In this document: piece by piece, positions 35,483 to 44,947 of the stretch
Numbering within the stretch: position 1 is the stretch's first letter
How the letters are laid out: each line of letters starts with the position of its first letter
NCBI RefSeq assembly: GCF_021234875.1
Contig: NZ_JAJQVM010000013.1
Coordinates: 61,019 to 125,018 of the forward strand
Length of the DNA: 64,000 nt
Reading direction: 5' to 3'
Origin: Marinibactrum halimedae
Lineage (GTDB): Bacteria; Pseudomonadota; Gammaproteobacteria; Pseudomonadales; Cellvibrionaceae
Notes under the pieces: generated by a model
Seen by the model: the letters and a program-made list of their open reading frames with translations, nothing else
Databases searched by the model: none
Told to the model about the DNA's origin: nothing
Made by a program: the position numbers and the translations under genes

Positions 35483-35584
35483 TTGCTTAAAAAGATTCAC
35501 TTAATTTGGCGGTTTATATTTGGCCTTTGAGTTTAGTGGATGTGTTAAATAAAAAACCACCTTTTTTAAGGTGGTTTTTTATTT
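35453..35584. repeat. Right copy of the 133-bp direct repeat
   Basis: It mirrors 34065-34197: the receptor's last codons, AT-rich 3' region and hairpin. High identity in the non-coding part suggests a recent duplication or recombination rather than old paralogy. Confidence 0.88.
35551..35580. terminator. Second copy of the receptor terminator
   Basis: ACCACCTT and AAGGTGGT with a TTTT loop, six leading As and six trailing Ts. It now ends the toxin-antitoxin-like operon and, on the other strand, the acidic-protein operon. Confidence 0.85.
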
Positions 35585-35672
35585 CTCTTGATCGTTAACT
35601 AATAAATAGTACATGCATTCCTTTTTCTGCGGTTTTGTAGTGAATTGCATTGAGTAACGTGCTTCGCAGCTT

Positions 35673-37016
35673 TTATTCCATCTCTGCTGGTTCCAGCACG
35701 GTTTCATTAATGATCTCCATCGTCTCATGATTTTTTACCTCATAACTGCGCAGGGCAGCGTTGGTCTCGCTATTGTATACAACAATGTCACAGTTAACCC
35801 GTTTGCCGGTAAAGAGGAAACCACTAGAGCGAAGGAGATGTTCGTTAGGTTGTAGTTCAATGCCCGGTAAGGATTCTTTCGACGCGCTAGAGAAAACTCT
35901 TACGGTGTGTTCTGCTTTTGGGGCAGAGCTGATTAAGCGCATTTCTTCGCTGATGGCGCGTAAGTAGGCGTGATAGGCGTGCCAATGTAATTCAACGGGA
36001 ACGTTGTACAGGTTTGTTGAGGCAATGCCGTGGCTGAGAATGTGCTCGGTACTTTTTAGGCTTTCCGTATTTGGGTTGAAATTCAGGACGTTAGCATCAG
36101 GATGGTTGGGTATTTCAGGCTCGGGGATGGGCTGTAGGAAAGCGTCGGTGACCATAACATGTTCGTAGGCGAAGTAGGGTTGCATTAACGCCAGTTGGTC
36201 GTCACTGTTGGCCGGTAATAAATATCGGTCTCCATTGAGTAAATCCGCTTTATCGTCTTCAGTGAAGTGTTCCAGTTCTTGTTGTTCTCCTACTGGTGTG
36301 TATTCGATAAAGGTGAGTAAGTGATCGGGAATGTTAATGTGGGGGGGTATACCCATAAGAGGGTATTCAAAGCCCATTAATTGTTGATTTTGGTCGTATA
36401 AGGCGCGCTTTACTACTTGAATAGTGGGCTCGTCGCGAATGATTTCGACACTGAAAGCGTAGTATTTCGGCTCGACTTCCCATTCACCGTCGTCGTTTGG
36501 TAAAGCAAAAAAGTGTGTTTGTGGGGCGGCGTTTTCGTGCTCGGCCAACTCAAAGCCCAATTCAAATTCTGTTTGGGGTAGGTAAAGATTAATTTCAATA
36601 CCGTTTTGGGCGTCGAATTCAACCCCGTTATTAAGGGCGGCTTCTAAGGTTTTTGTGGCTTCGGTTTTCAGTTTGTTGGAGGTGGCGAAGTTTTCCAAGG
36701 CCCGTAAATGGCCAAAGCTGATGTCTTCAATGTAGGCAATGCCTTCTTCTTCCGTGCTGTAGAACACCTGATGACGGGCATTGGGGGGCAGGTCTTCTTT
36801 ATTGATTGGGGTGCCGGAAATGGTGTACTCCACTGTGTAGTTAGGTTGGGAGTCGTTAGGTTGAGTGTCGTTAGGTTGACCGAGAGATAATGTTTTTTCT
36901 TTGACCAAGTTTGTTTGATCGGAAGCGGTTTTGTTGGAACGGGTCTCTGCCACATTGTCATTTTCGATGGTCAGGTTTTTTATTGTATCGTTGTCGGGTG
37001 ATTTTTCTTCAGACAT
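35673..37016 (-). CDS. Unrecognised acidic protein
   Basis: This 447-residue protein matches no family that I can name. It lacks a signal peptide and membrane segments and is rich in Glu, Asp, Asn and Thr, so it is probably cytoplasmic. The N-terminal 65 residues are low-complexity, with a short QPND-type repeat that comes from 15-bp tandem repeats near 36838-36880. The rest looks globular and mostly beta-rich. ATG 37016 is preferred to an upstream TTG at 37031. It lies 65 bp behind the gene for another unknown acidic protein, and the two likely form an operon. Confidence 0.7.
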   Translation of the reverse strand: MSEEKSPDNDTIKNLTIENDNVAETRSNKTASDQTNLVKEKTLSLGQPNDTQPNDSQPNYTVEYTISGTPINKEDLPPNARHQVFYSTEEEGIAYIEDISFGHLRALENFATSNKLKTEATKTLEAALNNGVEFDAQNGIEINLYLPQTEFELGFELAEHENAAPQTHFFALPNDDGEWEVEPKYYAFSVEIIRDEPTIQVVKRALYDQNQQLMGFEYPLMGIPPHINIPDHLLTFIEYTPVGEQQELEHFTEDDKADLLNGDRYLLPANSDDQLALMQPYFAYEHVMVTDAFLQPIPEPEIPNHPDANVLNFNPNTESLKSTEHILSHGIASTNLYNVPVELHWHAYHAYLRAISEEMRLISSAPKAEHTVRVFSSASKESLPGIELQPNEHLLRSSGFLFTGKRVNCDIVVYNSETNAALRSYEVKNHETMEIINETVLEPAEME

Positions 37017-37081
37017 GGTGGAATTTCTCAATGTCGTTTTTCAATTAAGGGTTACCGTAATGCTAGGCACGCGTGATGAAA

Positions 37082-38191
37082 TTAGTGGTGCGTGCTTGAG
37101 CTTGGTGGTTCGCTGGCCAGTTTGGTGATGGAACGTTCGGGCCAACGGTTTCGGCGTTGTAATCGGTAAAATGTTTTCATTACCTCTTTGTGCTTTTTTT
37201 GAATGACGCTGGTGGCGAGTTCAATCTCTTGATTGATGTGTTCAAAAAAAGCTTCAGGGTTGCTGCTTAAAGAGCCGGCATCTTCCATAAAATGATACCA
37301 ACGTACTTTTTTCAGGCTTTCCGTATTTCGAAAAACAGTGACCTTTTGGTGGCCGTATTCTTCTCCAGAAATAAATAAATGCACTGCGGGCAATTGCTCT
37401 TCGAATGTTTTACTTAATACGTGAAAGCGCTCTTCGGCGTAGTCTGAGGCAAATCGTTGCAGTTCTCCAAGAGGCGTTTCTAAGCCCTTGGCATCCGTAA
37501 AAAGTTCTAAAGCGACAAAAGGATTACCGACTGCGCTATCTAAGTCTACATTGAGAAAATCATCACCTTCCAAAGTGACAAGGCGATGCGGTATGAGTTC
37601 TTCAACAACACCGTCGCCATGACATTTAATGACATCGGCCATATAGCGCGCAGCGGTACACAATTGTGTGTTATCCATGCTGCCCTGAATGAAGGCATTG
37701 GTATTGATGGATTGTTCAAGGGGGATGTATGGCTTTTTCACCTCCTGTTCCGAGTCGGCGTGTTCGAAAATAGCGTTGTCGGCATCATAGACGGTTTCAA
37801 AATCCATCAATGACTGGTTCTCAGGCAAGGCTGGGCTCAAAAGGGCCATTTTGCTCTCGCCATAGCCCAGTGCAAAAGCGATGCATTGATTTAAATAGCT
37901 GACTTCCTCGGGGGATAACGTGTTGTATACCTCAGTGACGTTGTCGGCGTTGCACTCTCGGTGAAATAAACGAGCAATAATGATTGGAAGTAGGCGGGAT
38001 TGTTCTTCTTGAGAGAGGGAAAGACGATGACGCTCTTGTTGAATAGAATCCCACATCATGTATTGAGGTTCAAAATAAGTGAGGGCTTCTGTTATGGCAC
38101 CTGTCCCTTCCTTGTAAGGTGTATTGGGTATGCCATGGCTCATTTTCATTGATTGAATTAGCTTGTCTACATCGAAGTTTGTATCATCCAT
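37082..38191 (-). CDS. Unrecognised protein, operon partner of the acidic protein
   Basis: This 369-residue protein has no signal peptide or membrane segment and no motif that I recognise. It is acidic overall but ends in a basic helix (KKHKEVMKTFYRLQRRNRWPERSI) and a Ser/His tail. The middle (about 165-300) contains strand-forming stretches such as HRLVTLEGDDFLNVDLD and PAVHLFISGEEYGHQKVTVF. AAGG lies 9 nt before the ATG. It is the first gene of a two-gene unit with the acidic protein downstream, and a shared function is likely but unknown. Confidence 0.7.
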   Translation of the reverse strand: MDDTNFDVDKLIQSMKMSHGIPNTPYKEGTGAITEALTYFEPQYMMWDSIQQERHRLSLSQEEQSRLLPIIIARLFHRECNADNVTEVYNTLSPEEVSYLNQCIAFALGYGESKMALLSPALPENQSLMDFETVYDADNAIFEHADSEQEVKKPYIPLEQSINTNAFIQGSMDNTQLCTAARYMADVIKCHGDGVVEELIPHRLVTLEGDDFLNVDLDSAVGNPFVALELFTDAKGLETPLGELQRFASDYAEERFHVLSKTFEEQLPAVHLFISGEEYGHQKVTVFRNTESLKKVRWYHFMEDAGSLSSNPEAFFEHINQEIELATSVIQKKHKEVMKTFYRLQRRNRWPERSITKLASEPPSSSTHH

Positions 38192-38713
38192 ATATTTATG
38201 CCTTAAGACCGCGTTATTTGGTTCAGGGTATCAAAATTTTTCGAGGCAGGTAATGATTGTGTGAAGTGGGCCCTTTTTGATTGTTTTTATATTGTCTAAA
38301 AACGATGCGAAGTGGCTTTCTTTATTCAGTGCAGCCGTGTGTTTTACAATAAAAAGGCAACCTATTTTTTATTTGATTGGTTCGCGATTTTTATTTTCCC
38401 CATTCCTCTGAAGATGTTTTCCTCCTGTTAGTGCGTCTAGGTATTGCGCAATGAACGTTGTCATTATTGGGTAATTTTTCTACCAAGTTTTAAGATGCAT
38501 TTTTCATTTAGCGGTACTTTTCAGTACAAAAAAAATCATTGTGAAGAAAGTGGTATAGGGGCTGTGAGTTTCATCAAGGAACCGGATATTACAATCACGT
38601 TTTAATCTCTTTATCTGATTCGAGCAGAGGGTATCGCGTGAAGATACTCCATTTTTTGTTCTTTTATTGATCTGAATTAGATGATATTTCATTAATTATA
38701 ACTAGGAGGTCTT
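38192..38713. other. Divergent intergenic region, no gene seen
   Basis: It separates the start of the unknown two-gene operon from the start of the metalloprotease gene and should hold both promoters. No clear palindrome, repeat or small gene was found. Confidence 0.45.
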
Positions 38714-40996
38714 ATGAGACACTCTGTTGTGAGGGTCCCACGTAAACTTGCTTTGGCCACGGCTTTGGCAACGACTATCACCACAGCCGCACTGTCCCCA
38801 TTGGTGAACGCCGCCAGTGAAGGTGATCGAGTGATTTTGGATGCTCAGCCGTTTTCTATGTTAGAAACCAGTAGCATTGTCACTAAATCTATGGCGTTGG
38901 ATGCCCTTAGGCAAATTCAAATTGAAGCTTATGGTGAAACCTATGACATCACCTTAGAGCGAAATACACGCTTAACTCAAAATTTAGCCAATCAGGTCGG
39001 TTCGAACGTTGAATTGTACAAAGGCAAAATTAATGGTATCGATGAGTCTTGGGTACGTATCAGCCTTGTGAATGGTGTTGCCACTGGAGCCATTTACAAC
39101 GGCTTGGAATTATTGTTGATTGATCAGTATGAAGAGGTTCAACAACAACTGGCGCCGGTGGTGAAAAGTGATATGAAATCCATGTCATCGCAGCAGTCGG
39201 TGATTTATCGCTTGTCGGATACTCTAGATAATACCACTTGTGCATCTGAAGAGGTCTCCAGTGTTCGCCAGCGATATTTGTCATTTGTGGATGACATTAA
39301 ATCGAACGTTGCATCGTTTGATACTGCGGCCATGACAGCCGATCGCCAAGTGAATGTGGTGATTGTAGCCGATACCCAATACGTCGCTTCCAGTAATGGT
39401 GATACTAATGGCCAAGTGATGTCACAAATGAACATTGTTGACGGTATCTTCTCTGAGCAGGTGGGAGTACAGTTTGGTATTCAAGACATTATTGCGCTGT
39501 CGAATAATGGCACTTTAACCTCCACAAACTCATCGACACTACTCAACCAATTTCGCTCGTACGTGAACAGCAATTTACGTAATCCCGGCTTAGCGCATTT
39601 GTTTACGGGCAAAAATATCGACGGAAATGTGATTGGTATTGCCTATATGTCCGCTATTTGTAGCAGTAGTGGGGTAGGGGTAACCCAGGCGGGTGGCCGA
39701 GGTACGATGGGAGCGTTAACGGCAGCCCATGAATTTGGTCATAATTTTGGCGCGCCCCATGACAATCAATCAAGATCCGCGTGTGCCAGTACACCAGGTG
39801 GTTTCTTGATGAACCCGTCGCTTAATGGTAGTGATGAATTTTCTGACTGCAGTTTAACCCAGATTTCCAATACCTTAAGCCGAGCATCATGTTTGGTGGA
39901 TGCAACACCAACGCCGACACCAACACCAACACCGACGCCGACGCCGACGCCAACGCCAACGCCGACACCAACACCGACACCAACACCGACACCAACACCG
40001 ACGCCAACGCCAACGCCAACGCCAACGCCAACGCCAACGCCGACACCGACGCCAACGCCGACACCAACGCCGACACCAACACCGACTCCGGCACCGGATT
40101 GTGTCGAAGGTGCATTAGACTTAAACAGTGTGAGTCCGTATTCCGGTACGAATCGCGGTGATTACGATGTGGCACCCAATGGTTGCTCTATCACGTTAAC
40201 CGACAATATCTGGAGAATTTCCGATATTGGTTACGACATTAATGAAAATACTCAAATTACGTTCCAATTCCGCGCCAGTGGCCGGGGCGAAATTATGGGG
40301 GTGGGCTTCGATGAAGATCGCAGTGCCAGTGAGGATCGCATCTTCCGATTAACGGGGACTCAGGATTGGGGCATCAGTGATATTCGTTACACCGGTAATG
40401 GTCAGTTCCAGCAGATGACTATTCCGGTAGGGCAGTATTACACAGGCATGAATATGGGCTTCGTGATTGCAAATGACAACGATAATGGTTCGGGTAATAC
40501 CGTTACTGTCGCCAATGTTGTGATTTCTAACCCAGACGACAACGGAGATGGGGATGAGCCGCCTGCACCAGGGCCAGAAGGGTGCATCAACCTTGAGGAT
40601 GTTGTGCCGTTTTCAAGAGTGAATACGGGTGATTATGAATCCAGTGGGTGTGATATAAATTTGAGTGGCAATATTTGGCGCGCCACCAATGAGACGTTCA
40701 CCATCACGGCGGATACCGTATTACGCTTTGACTTTGCTGCCAATGGCAGAGGGGAAGTGCATGGTATTGGTTTTGATGAAGATGGCGATGCCAGTGCAGA
40801 TCGCATCTTTAATTTAAGCGGTTATCAATCTTACGGCATTCGTGATTATCGTTATAACGGTGGTACACAAAGCTTTGAAATCCCCATCGGTCAATACTAC
40901 ACCGGTGAAGGTTTCCGATTGATTTTGGTAAACGATAAAGATTACGGTTGGGGGAATAACCAAACCTTTATTAGTAATATTCGTTTGTCGAATTAA
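38714..40996 (+). CDS. Secreted M12B-like zinc metalloprotease with Thr-Pro linker and two C-terminal domains
   Basis: This 760-residue exported protein has a signal peptide (cleavage near VNAAS) and a propeptide-like region (about 35-170). A metzincin domain carries the zinc motif [12 protein letters not shown] (His339, Glu340, His343, His349) and a Met-turn candidate FLMNPS. A linker of about 30 Thr-Pro dipeptides (about 397-459) is followed by two related domains of about 130 residues. Each begins with Cys, has [13 protein letters not shown] or [13 protein letters not shown] and ends in a calcium-like DND/KDY strand; they may bind carbohydrate. AGGAGG precedes the ATG. Such linkers and paired domains are common in secreted enzymes of marine polysaccharide degraders. 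Confidence 0.87.
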   Translation: MRHSVVRVPRKLALATALATTITTAALSPLVNAASEGDRVILDAQPFSMLETSSIVTKSMALDALRQIQIEAYGETYDITLERNTRLTQNLANQVGSNVELYKGKINGIDESWVRISLVNGVATGAIYNGLELLLIDQYEEVQQQLAPVVKSDMKSMSSQQSVIYRLSDTLDNTTCASEEVSSVRQRYLSFVDDIKSNVASFDTAAMTADRQVNVVIVADTQYVASSNGDTNGQVMSQMNIVDGIFSEQVGVQFGIQDIIALSNNGTLTSTNSSTLLNQFRSYVNSNLRNPGLAHLFTGKNIDGNVIGIAYMSAICSSSGVGVTQAGGRGTMGALTAAHEFGHNFGAPHDNQSRSACASTPGGFLMNPSLNGSDEFSDCSLTQISNTLSRASCLVDATPTPTPTPTPTPTPTPTPTPTPTPTPTPTPTPTPTPTPTPTPTPTPTPTPTPTPTPTPTPTPAPDCVEGALDLNSVSPYSGTNRGDYDVAPNGCSITLTDNIWRISDIGYDINENTQITFQFRASGRGEIMGVGFDEDRSASEDRIFRLTGTQDWGISDIRYTGNGQFQQMTIPVGQYYTGMNMGFVIANDNDNGSGNTVTVANVVISNPDDNGDGDEPPAPGPEGCINLEDVVPFSRVNTGDYESSGCDINLSGNIWRATNETFTITADTVLRFDFAANGRGEVHGIGFDEDGDASADRIFNLSGYQSYGIRDYRYNGGTQSFEIPIGQYYTGEGFRLILVNDKDYGWGNNQTFISNIRLSN
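39903..40089 (+). repeat. Thr-Pro hexanucleotide tandem repeat
   Basis: About 31 hexanucleotides alternating ACGCCG, ACACCA and ACGCCA encode the linker of the metalloprotease. Longer-order repeats within it suggest expansion by slippage or unequal crossover. Confidence 0.92.
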
Positions 40997-41014
40997 ACAG
41001 TAAAGTAAAAATCG

Positions 41015-41051
41015 AAAAAGCCCCTCAATGCGTTCGTATTGGGGGGCTTAA
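41015..41051. terminator. Terminator between convergent genes
   Basis: AGCCCCTCAAT (41019-41029) pairs with ATTGGGGGGCT (41038-41048) over 11 bp with one G-T pair and an 8-nt loop. The uridine run is best on the - strand (CTTTTTC), but it may also stop the metalloprotease transcript. Confidence 0.75.
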
Positions 41052-41087
41052 ATTATGGCTTGTTAAATTGCCATGCTACATCGTTAC

Positions 41088-41633
41088 TTACATCGCATTG
41101 GCGTCGGTGATTGGCGTTATAATTGCTGTGCCATCTTCTACTTTTTTTAATATTCTTTGTGCTCTACTAATATACTTTTGAGCAACTGGCTTTGGGTCGG
41201 ATTCATCAATGATTATTGTGGTCATTCTATTCCACTCAGGAATTCTTGGGTCAGTTGGTTTGGCAACGCCCAGATTAACTGCTGACCATCCCGACATATT
41301 AAATTTTAGATAATAGGTTTTGCCGGCTTCTAATTCGCCTTGTGCCACAGCCCAAGAATGTTTCATCGAGGCTAGAAAGGTATGCATTCCTGGTTCAGCT
41401 TGGTATTGTAAAAGTTCTCCAGGGCCTAGCGTGCCTATAAATTTTTCACCATCCCACGCCTCAACTTTTACGCCATCTCCGTAAAAAACGGCTCTTCGAA
41501 CAATGTTGACCGTAGCCATATCTGGTTTTGATTGGGTTTGAAATTCTACCACTTTCATATTCCCTAAGCCGGCACAGCCTATAAGCCAAAAGGATAGCGT
41601 GATCAGACTGATAATGTTGATACATCTAAACAT
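41088..41633 (-). CDS. Lipoprotein of unknown function (DUF2846-like)
   Basis: This 181-residue protein has a lipoprotein signal ending in the lipobox LIGC (Cys around residue 20). The mature part contains TVNIVRRAVFYGDGVKVEAWDGEKFIGTLGPGELLQY and PGMHTFLAS, which resemble the DUF2846/PEGA-like fold in which a short loop describes a small beta-sandwich. GAGG lies 6 nt before the ATG. It would sit on the periplasmic side of a membrane. Its role is not known. It lies between the metalloprotease gene and the gene of a PLP enzyme, with no evident functional link to either. Confidence 0.72.
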   Translation of the reverse strand: MFRCINIISLITLSFWLIGCAGLGNMKVVEFQTQSKPDMATVNIVRRAVFYGDGVKVEAWDGEKFIGTLGPGELLQYQAEPGMHTFLASMKHSWAVAQGELEAGKTYYLKFNMSGWSAVNLGVAKPTDPRIPEWNRMTTIIIDESDPKPVAQKYISRAQRILKKVEDGTAIITPITDANAM

Positions 41634-41828
41634 TCAAAAACCTCTAGTTGCTTGTTACTTTGTTTTTTCCAAAAAAATAATGGAGTTTTCTGCTTTGTAA
41701 TATTGTTTTCTGAGAGTTGCTTGGTAATACAGAAAGCAATTGTTATAACTATTGGTCCAATAAATAGGGGGAATTTCTCGGGTTTAATCCGAGCCAATAA
41801 TAGCTCACTAAAACCATTAAGAGCACGG

Positions 41829-42812
41829 CTAGTGCTTAAATTTATCCGCATAAGCAAATAAGGAAGGTGCGCCGCCCGTGTGCCAAAACAGTACTTTATC
41901 TTGTTGGGTTAATTTCCCAGAGCGAATCATGTCGATTAGCCCGGCCATGGCGCGTCCGGTATACACTGGGTCGAGCAGTATTCCTTCGTGCTTTGCCATC
42001 AGTGCTATGGCTTCTTTTTCGGGTTCACCCACAACGCCATAGCCTTCACCTACATAATCGCTGTTTAAGATTAAATCATCGTGTGAAAAAGTGATATTGG
42101 CATTGATGAACTGGCTGGTCTTATTGGCCAAATTGATAATGAATTGATCAAAAGGGACTGCATCGGTTTCGCCTTTGTCTATATTAATGCCGATTAACTC
42201 GTACTGTTTATTTAATAATGCTTTCCCAAGCATTAATCCTGCGTGGGTTCCACCGGAGCTTGAGGCAAAAATAAGGTGCGACAGTGTGTTGGTCTCTATT
42301 TGCGTTTCCAGCTCTTCTAACGCATTCACAAAACTGTACGCACCAAGTTCACTAGAGCCGCCGTAAGGAATTACATAAGGCTTTTTACCTTGAGCTGCTA
42401 AGGCCTTTGTAATTTTAGGGATATCTTCGCCTTTACGGTGTTGGCCCGCCCAGTGAATTTTGGGTTCAAAAAGGGTATCCAACAATAAATTGCCGTTGGG
42501 GGTGTCGGGCGCTTGGCCGCCAAGAACCAGATGGCATTCGAGCTGCAATTGCGCCGCTGCGGCCGCCGTTTGACGGCAGTGGTTCGATTGTGATGCCCCC
42601 GCCGTAATAACAGTATCACACCCTTTCGCGATGGCATCATGGAGGATAAATGCCAGCTTTCGGGTTTTGTTGCCGCCCAGTGCTAATCCCGTAAGATCAT
42701 CTCGTTTCATCAGAATCTCAGGCCCACCCAGGACGGTACTGAGTCTGGAAAGCGTGACAATTGGGGTGGGGAAAAATCCAAGGTCGACTTTTGATAAGGA
42801 CTTGATATTCAT
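41829..42812 (-). CDS. D-cysteine desulfhydrase / ACC deaminase family PLP enzyme
   Basis: This 327-residue cytoplasmic PLP enzyme of fold type II has the lysine motif GGNKTRKL around residue 43 that forms the Schiff base, and the Asn-rich GASQSNHCRQTAAAAA loop. SSGGTHAGLMLG binds the cofactor phosphate. These features match the D-cysteine desulfhydrase/1-aminocyclopropane-1-carboxylate deaminase family; true ACC deaminase activity needs residues I cannot assess safely. ATG 42812 (MNIKSLSKVDLGFFPTPI) fits the family start. The frame remains open to 42941, but the added residues are unlike the family and overlap the next gene. Confidence 0.85.
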   Translation of the reverse strand: MNIKSLSKVDLGFFPTPIVTLSRLSTVLGGPEILMKRDDLTGLALGGNKTRKLAFILHDAIAKGCDTVITAGASQSNHCRQTAAAAAQLQLECHLVLGGQAPDTPNGNLLLDTLFEPKIHWAGQHRKGEDIPKITKALAAQGKKPYVIPYGGSSELGAYSFVNALEELETQIETNTLSHLIFASSSGGTHAGLMLGKALLNKQYELIGINIDKGETDAVPFDQFIINLANKTSQFINANITFSHDDLILNSDYVGEGYGVVGEPEKEAIALMAKHEGILLDPVYTGRAMAGLIDMIRSGKLTQQDKVLFWHTGGAPSLFAYADKFKH

Positions 42813-42891
42813 ACGGGGCAGGCCGGCCTTGTTAATGATTTGGGGGAAATAAAAGAAAAGAGTGGCAAGCGTCTTATTTGATGAAAAAGGG

Positions 42892-43176
42892 CTACTGCCA
42901 ACCCCGATAAGGTTTTCTTTCTTCTTTATCAAAAATAGCATTAAAAATGGCTTCCATAATTGAGCCTGCTACATCGTCTTTCTTCAGAGAATTTTGTCCC
43001 TTTAATCTTTTTGCTTTTCTTTCCATTGCCATGGCGCCAGAATAGTTATTAATTTCTCTTTCTGCTCTGGCTTGTTCTTGAAGCTGGCTGGCTTTGGCGT
43101 GTCTTCCGTAAATGCTAGTGGTGTTTGTACAGGCTGTGATGGAAAAAGCTAAAATCAAAAAAAAACTTTTTTTCAT
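42892..43176 (-). CDS. Small lipoprotein of unknown function
   Basis: This 94-residue product has the signal KKSFFLILAFSITAC and a lipobox ITAC. The mature part is a highly charged helical segment (ASQLQEQARAEREINNYSGAMAMERKAKRLK), followed by a short C-terminal region. ATG 43176 is preferred to an in-frame TTG at 43185. It is 79 bp from the PLP enzyme gene and may be co-transcribed with it. No family was recognised. Confidence 0.6.
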   Translation of the reverse strand: MKKSFFLILAFSITACTNTTSIYGRHAKASQLQEQARAEREINNYSGAMAMERKAKRLKGQNSLKKDDVAGSIMEAIFNAIFDKEERKPYRGWQ

Positions 43177-43446
43177 TGTGTTCAATTCTCGATTAAGAAT
43201 AAAGTATATTGCTAATATACACTCACTGCTTCTGGTCTTACAAGTTGCTTGCGAAATGATCAGAGGCTAGATTTGCTGCTAAACTTTTGTCGTTTTTGTC
43301 TTACTCATTTCTAAATTAGAGCCCTTTTAATGATTGATGCGAGAGCGATCGCAACCCCATAAGCGTTCGACCCAGAGAACGCTTTCCAGTATCCTTGCCG
43401 CCGTTTCAATGGTGTTGGCCGCATAACAGAAAAGTGGGGGTGTTCT

Positions 43447-44703
43447 GTGTACGAATTGGTGAGAAAGTGTCTTTTTTGTCTGGATCCGGAAGGGTCGCAT
43501 GATTTGTCTTTGGATTTACTGGGCGCGGCGGAGCGTTTAAACGTATTGGGTTTTTTAACCAAGCCCACACCTCAAAACCCTGTGAATGTTATGGGGCTCA
43601 CCTTTCCAAACCCCGTTGGCTTGGCGGCAGGATTGGATAAAAACGGCGATTATTTTAATGCATTGGGCCAATTGGGCTTTGGCTTTGTCGAGATTGGTAC
43701 GGTGACACCTCGCCCCCAGGCGGGTAATCCACAACCGCGTTTGTTTCGCATTCCTGAACGCCAAGCCATTATCAACCGTATGGGGTTCAATAACTTTGGC
43801 GTAGAGCATTTGGTAAAACGCGTCAAAAAACGACGTTTTCCGGGTAAGCTCGGAATTAATATCGGTAAAAATAAAGTCACACCTGAAGATCAGGCGTTGG
43901 ATGATTATGTGGCTTGTTTAGAACACGTTTACCCTCATGCGGATTATGTCACGGTGAATATTTCATCACCTAATACCCCAGGTTTGCGTGATTTGCAATT
44001 TGGTGATGCGCTCAAGCATCTTCTTGATGGTGTCAAAGCACGACAGGAGACATTGGCGAAAGCACAGGATCGCTATGTACCCATTGCGGTAAAAATCGCA
44101 CCAGATATGGCAGAAGAAGATTTAACGGATGTCGCCAATACTCTGCTTAATGCTGGCATGGACGCTGTAATTGCAACTAATACCACGTTAGATCGTTCTG
44201 CGGTACAAAATTGCCCGAACGCCGAAGAGGCTGGAGGCTTATCTGGGGCGCCGTTGAGTGATCGCTCGACGCAAGTTATTGCTGAACTTTATGGTGTGCT
44301 GGGTGAAAAATTGCCCATCATTGGGGTGGGGGGAATTTTTAACGGTGATACGGCGGTGGAAAAGCTTCGCGCCGGGGCAAAGTTAGTGCAATTGTATTCG
44401 GGCTTTATTTATCGCGGCCCAGGATTGATTCACGAAGTCGCGGAGGCAATTAAAGCGCATCAGCATGAATTGTCTGCTTCGTTGAATACGGTGGGTGCTC
44501 AACCTCAATCTCAACCTGACGGTGAGGTGGCAGAAAGGCACGCTGAAACACCAGAAGATGCTCTTTTACCCAATGATGGTGAGGCAGAGTCTGAAAAAGA
44601 TAAAGAGTCTGAAAAAGATAAAGAGCCTGAAAAGGATAAAGAATCTGAAAAAGATAATAGGGCAGAGGGAGTCGAATCGAGCAACATTATCGAGCCAAAA
44701 TAA
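43447..44703 (+). CDS. pyrD: Dihydroorotate dehydrogenase (class 2) with a repetitive C-terminal tail
   Basis: This flavoprotein oxidises dihydroorotate to orotate with quinone in pyrimidine synthesis, at the inner membrane. [22 protein letters not shown] at the N-terminus is the class 2 membrane-binding helix. [40 protein letters not shown] with the catalytic-base Ser, and [17 protein letters not shown] are conserved. The start is a GTG with a purine-rich stretch before it. Class 2 enzymes have about 340 residues, whereas this one has 418. The extra 75 residues are charged and include four 18-bp repeats encoding ESEKDK units. The neighbours rmf and rlmL give the order seen in Pseudomonas. 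Confidence 0.95.
   Translation: MYELVRKCLFCLDPEGSHDLSLDLLGAAERLNVLGFLTKPTPQNPVNVMGLTFPNPVGLAAGLDKNGDYFNALGQLGFGFVEIGTVTPRPQAGNPQPRLFRIPERQAIINRMGFNNFGVEHLVKRVKKRRFPGKLGINIGKNKVTPEDQALDDYVACLEHVYPHADYVTVNISSPNTPGLRDLQFGDALKHLLDGVKARQETLAKAQDRYVPIAVKIAPDMAEEDLTDVANTLLNAGMDAVIATNTTLDRSAVQNCPNAEEAGGLSGAPLSDRSTQVIAELYGVLGEKLPIIGVGGIFNGDTAVEKLRAGAKLVQLYSGFIYRGPGLIHEVAEAIKAHQHELSASLNTVGAQPQSQPDGEVAERHAETPEDALLPNDGEAESEKDKESEKDKEPEKDKESEKDNRAEGVESSNIIEPK
44587..44658 (+). repeat. 18-bp in-frame tandem repeat, four copies
   Basis: Units of GAGTCTGAAAAAGATAAA occur at 44587, 44605, 44623 and 44641 with few changes and encode ESEKDK-type units in the C-terminal tail of PyrD. Confidence 0.92.
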
Positions 44704-44743
44704 ACGGCCCGATAATATTCAGTATTCAGTTAACCCATAAGGT

Positions 44744-44947
44744 TTAACGATTACTCAGGCGTTGCAGAGAGGCGCGGGAGTCGAACCCATTCCATTGATC
44801 TTCTCTGCCCTCACGCCAACCATGTAACCATTCATAGCGAATGGTACTGGTTTCGTAAGGGCATTGGCTGCGCGAGCGGCCTTCAAAACCGGCTCGGTAT
44901 CCACGAGAAAATGCGCGATCAGATGGGTTTCGTTTTTGTCGTTTCAT
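44744..44947 (-). CDS. rmf: Ribosome modulation factor
   Basis: This 67-residue basic protein matches RMF, which joins 70S ribosomes into inactive 100S dimers during stationary phase. MKRQKRNPSDRAFSRGYRAGFEGRS, CPYETSTIRYEWLHGWREGRED and the spacing between them correspond to the E. coli protein with a slightly longer C-terminal tail. It is on the opposite strand to pyrD and rlmL, between them, as in Pseudomonas. Confidence 0.95.
   Translation of the reverse strand: MKRQKRNPSDRAFSRGYRAGFEGRSRSQCPYETSTIRYEWLHGWREGREDQWNGFDSRASLQRLSNR

Noticed and set aside
42813..42941. N-terminal extension of the D-cysteine desulfhydrase-like protein
   Set aside because: The extra 43 residues are unlike the family and overlap the small lipoprotein gene. 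ATG 42812 starts a normal N-terminus.
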